Source: Propionibacteriaceae bacterium (GTDB taxonomy: Bacteria > Actinomycetota > Actinomycetes > Propionibacteriales > Propionibacteriaceae). Taken from it: a DNA stretch of 13,479 nt. Positions within the stretch are counted from its first letter, which is position 1, and each line of letters opens with the position of its first letter. A program made the translations under genes and the position numbers. The stretch is from the NCBI GenBank assembly GCA_009781325.1, contig WQYJ01000037.1, forward strand, positions 1 to 13,479, in the 5' to 3' direction. Below, piece by piece: positions 13,413 through 13,479 of the stretch. The notes beneath the pieces were generated by a model, which was given only the letters and a program-made list of their open reading frames with translations, made no database searches and was not told the DNA's origin.

Positions 13413-13479
13413 AAAGTGGATGCACTATGTTGCCGTGGATCCAGTTCGCAAAACCCACCGCAGCTTGGAGGATGGGAAC
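13413..13479. repeat. Second inverted copy of the array core, at the window end
   Basis: GCAAAACCCACCGCAG (13448-13463) is the reverse complement of the standard array core (CTGCGGTGGGTTTTG plus one base). No gene is seen between 13413 and the window end. The array or its inverted partner may continue to the right. Confidence 0.75.

Overview
The window looks like the chromosome of a mid-GC actinobacterium. Supporting signs are paired clpP1 and clpP2 genes next to tig and clpX, an actinobacterial-style trigger factor and primase, and at least two genes that appear to be read from leaderless transcripts. A Propionibacteriaceae-like lineage is my best guess, but it rests on general resemblance only.

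Layout. (1) 1-1025 is accessory. It holds the last 34 codons of an IS30-type transposase with its probable terminal inverted repeat, a 113-bp imperfect palindrome (hairpin element copy 1), and a VapBC-type toxin-antitoxin pair with a possible self-regulated promoter. (2) 1086-3610, plus strand, is a housekeeping run: yajQ, an overlapping exodeoxyribonuclease III gene, and a membrane-anchored metallophosphoesterase. (3) 3622-9357, minus strand, is read right to left. It holds an unusual short sigma-70-like factor, tig (TTG start), clpP1, clpP2, clpX and a 3-hydroxyisobutyryl-CoA hydrolase-like gene. clpP1, clpP2, clpX and the hydrolase gene are separated by 9, 11 and 27 bp and look like one operon. 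Ahead of clpP1 lie a ClgR-like box and a -10 element placed for a leaderless transcript. (4) 9564-11390, plus strand, is dnaG, divergent from the sigma-like gene and probably leaderless. The shared intergenic region carries a long inverted repeat. (5) 11391-11881 has no convincing gene. It carries hairpin element copy 2, a degenerate copy of the repeat motif found at the right end, and a hairpin-dense stretch behind a promoter-like hexamer. (6) 11882-13087, minus strand, is an HD-domain dNTP triphosphohydrolase-like gene, convergent with dnaG. (7) 13101-13479 is a tandem array of a 20-bp core at 25- or 30-bp spacing. It opens with a 16-nt piece of the hairpin element and is followed by two inverted copies of its core.

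Functionally the core is protein quality control (trigger factor, ClpXP1P2), replication priming (DnaG), nucleotide-pool control (dGTPase-like) and repair (Xth). The parts least explained by known families are the repeat array, the paired hairpin elements, the intergenic stretch at 11693-11880, and the degenerate sigma-like protein beside dnaG.
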